From JAEUHO01 sp046350655 (lineage in GTDB: Bacteria > Planctomycetota > PLA2 > JAEUHO01): a DNA stretch of 64,000 nucleotides. The translations under genes and the position numbers were made by a program. The stretch is taken from contig JAXMAB010000007.1 in the NCBI GenBank assembly GCA_046350655.1, forward strand, positions 124,001 through 188,000, given 5' to 3'. The notes under the pieces were generated by a model. It made no database searches, was not told the DNA's origin, and was given only the letters and a program-made list of their open reading frames with translations. Shown piece after piece: positions 63,282-64,000 of this stretch (position 1 is the first letter of the stretch; every line of letters begins with the position of its first letter).

Positions 63282-64000
63282 ATGTGCCACCTCCACGCCG
63301 CCTCGTCGTCTCCCGCCCATGGTCGCGCCCACCTGACGAAGGTCGAGGCCCGCAAGCGCAAGGCCCAGGTCGGCCGGGTGGACTACGCCCTCGACCTCGA
63401 CCTCCGGGCCAAGTCGCCGACCTACCGCGGCAAGGTCACGGTGGACTTCGACCTCGTCGGCGCGCCCGAGGGCCTCTTCCTCGACTTCCAAGGCAAGCGG
63501 CTGCTGTCGGCCACGGTGAACGGCGAGGAGGCGGTCCTCGAGATCCGGAAGTTCCGCGTGGCGCTGCCGGCCGCGGCGCTCGTGAAGGGCCGCAACACGG
63601 TCGTGATCGAGTTCGAGAACCCGTTCGACAAGGACGGCTCGGGCCTCCACAAGGCCACGGACCCCGCGGACGGCCTCGAGTACGTGTTCAGCGACTGCGA
63701 GCCCTTCAACGCCAACCGCTTCTTCCCCTGCTTCGACCAGCCCGACCTCAAGGCGACCTACGCCGTGACGGTGACGGCGCCCTCGGACTGGGTCGTCGTC
63801 GCGAACGGCGTCGAGACGGCGCGCGAGGCGGCCGACGAGGGCCGCGCGCGGCACCGCTTCGCGCGCACCGCGCGGTTCTCGACCTACGTGATCGCGGTCT
63901 GCGCGGGCCCCTACAAGGTCTTCGAGGACCCGAAGGCCCGCATCCCGTCGCGGATCCTCGTGCGCCAGTCGATGGCGGCCTACGCCGACCAGGACGAGGT
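63282..64000 (+). CDS. pepN: M1 aminopeptidase N, N-terminal part
   Basis: The frame is open from the ATG at 63282 to the window end (239 codons). It covers the N-terminal saddle domain of an M1 zinc aminopeptidase: LTKVEARKRKAQVGRVDYALDLDL, YVFSDCEPFNANRFFPCFDQPDLKATYAVTVTAPSDW, and HRFARTARFSTYVIAVCAGPYKVF. The GAMEN and HExxH motifs lie beyond the window. It releases N-terminal residues from peptides. TACAGT at 63204-63209 may be the -10 of a leadered transcript. Confidence 0.93.
   Translation, partial: MCHLHAASSSPAHGRAHLTKVEARKRKAQVGRVDYALDLDLRAKSPTYRGKVTVDFDLVGAPEGLFLDFQGKRLLSATVNGEEAVLEIRKFRVALPAAALVKGRNTVVIEFENPFDKDGSGLHKATDPADGLEYVFSDCEPFNANRFFPCFDQPDLKATYAVTVTAPSDWVVVANGVETAREAADEGRARHRFARTARFSTYVIAVCAGPYKVFEDPKARIPSRILVRQSMAAYADQDE

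Overview
The window is a 64 kb chromosomal segment of very high G+C content (roughly three quarters by eye). It is densely packed with bacterial genes, many joined by 4-base ATGA or GTGA overlaps. The gene content suggests a Planctomycetota-like lineage, with Myxococcota or a similar high-GC group as the alternative: an ECF sigma factor fused through a membrane segment to an alpha/alpha-toroid domain, a sigma factor paired with a von Willebrand A protein, giant exported carboxypeptidase-regulatory-like repeat proteins, a GGDD-type repeat protein, a bacterial serpin, an S9 prolyl oligopeptidase and an Rsm22-type methyltransferase. There is no rRNA or marker protein, so the assignment is inference. 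No phage, insertion sequence or CRISPR array is visible.

Layout. 1-5.8 kb: exported vWA-like protein (cut by the window edge), thioredoxin-like protein, PolX with a dead polymerase site, endonuclease III, unknown protein. 5.8-9 kb: two exported proteins bracketed by a 64-bp direct repeat and a gene remnant. 9-15.6 kb: two large exported repeat proteins. 15.6-22.8 kb: GlcD-like oxidase, NifU-like protein that has lost its scaffold cysteines, DUF2203 protein, ferredoxin, FolE, three lipoproteins, GHMP kinase. 22.9-23.7 kb: tRNA-Leu(UAG) and a MazEF-type pair. 23.8-30.9 kb: 2-oxoacid dehydrogenase operon (E1alpha, E1beta, E2, second E1alpha, E3, LipB). 30.9-37.4 kb: zinc-ribbon membrane proteins, prolyl oligopeptidase with ferredoxin, serpin. 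37.6-45.2 kb: ECF sigma factor with vWA protein, rhodanese, NadA, repeat protein. 45.2-51.1 kb: MgtC/DUF4010 protein, Cas4-like nuclease, degenerate peptidase, LOG-like protein, lipoproteins. 51.1-58 kb: two membrane proteins of the alkaline phosphatase superfamily resembling GPI ethanolamine-phosphate transferases, plus a glycosyltransferase. 58-64 kb: sigma-toroid fusion, MFS transporter, Rsm22 methyltransferase, start of an M1 aminopeptidase.

Two genome-wide signals stand out. The first is a dispersed 16-mer, GGGACCGCGAGGCCCG, with nine exact copies and about ten variants on both strands. Copies lie between genes, inside coding sequence in different frames, and as inverted pairs at gene ends, which resembles uptake-sequence or REP-like families. 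The second is a TAnnnT motif 6-10 bases before the start codon of at least fourteen genes, including several back-to-back divergent pairs. This is the signature of leaderless transcription, while genes inside operons use GGAG-type ribosome sites or overlapping starts.
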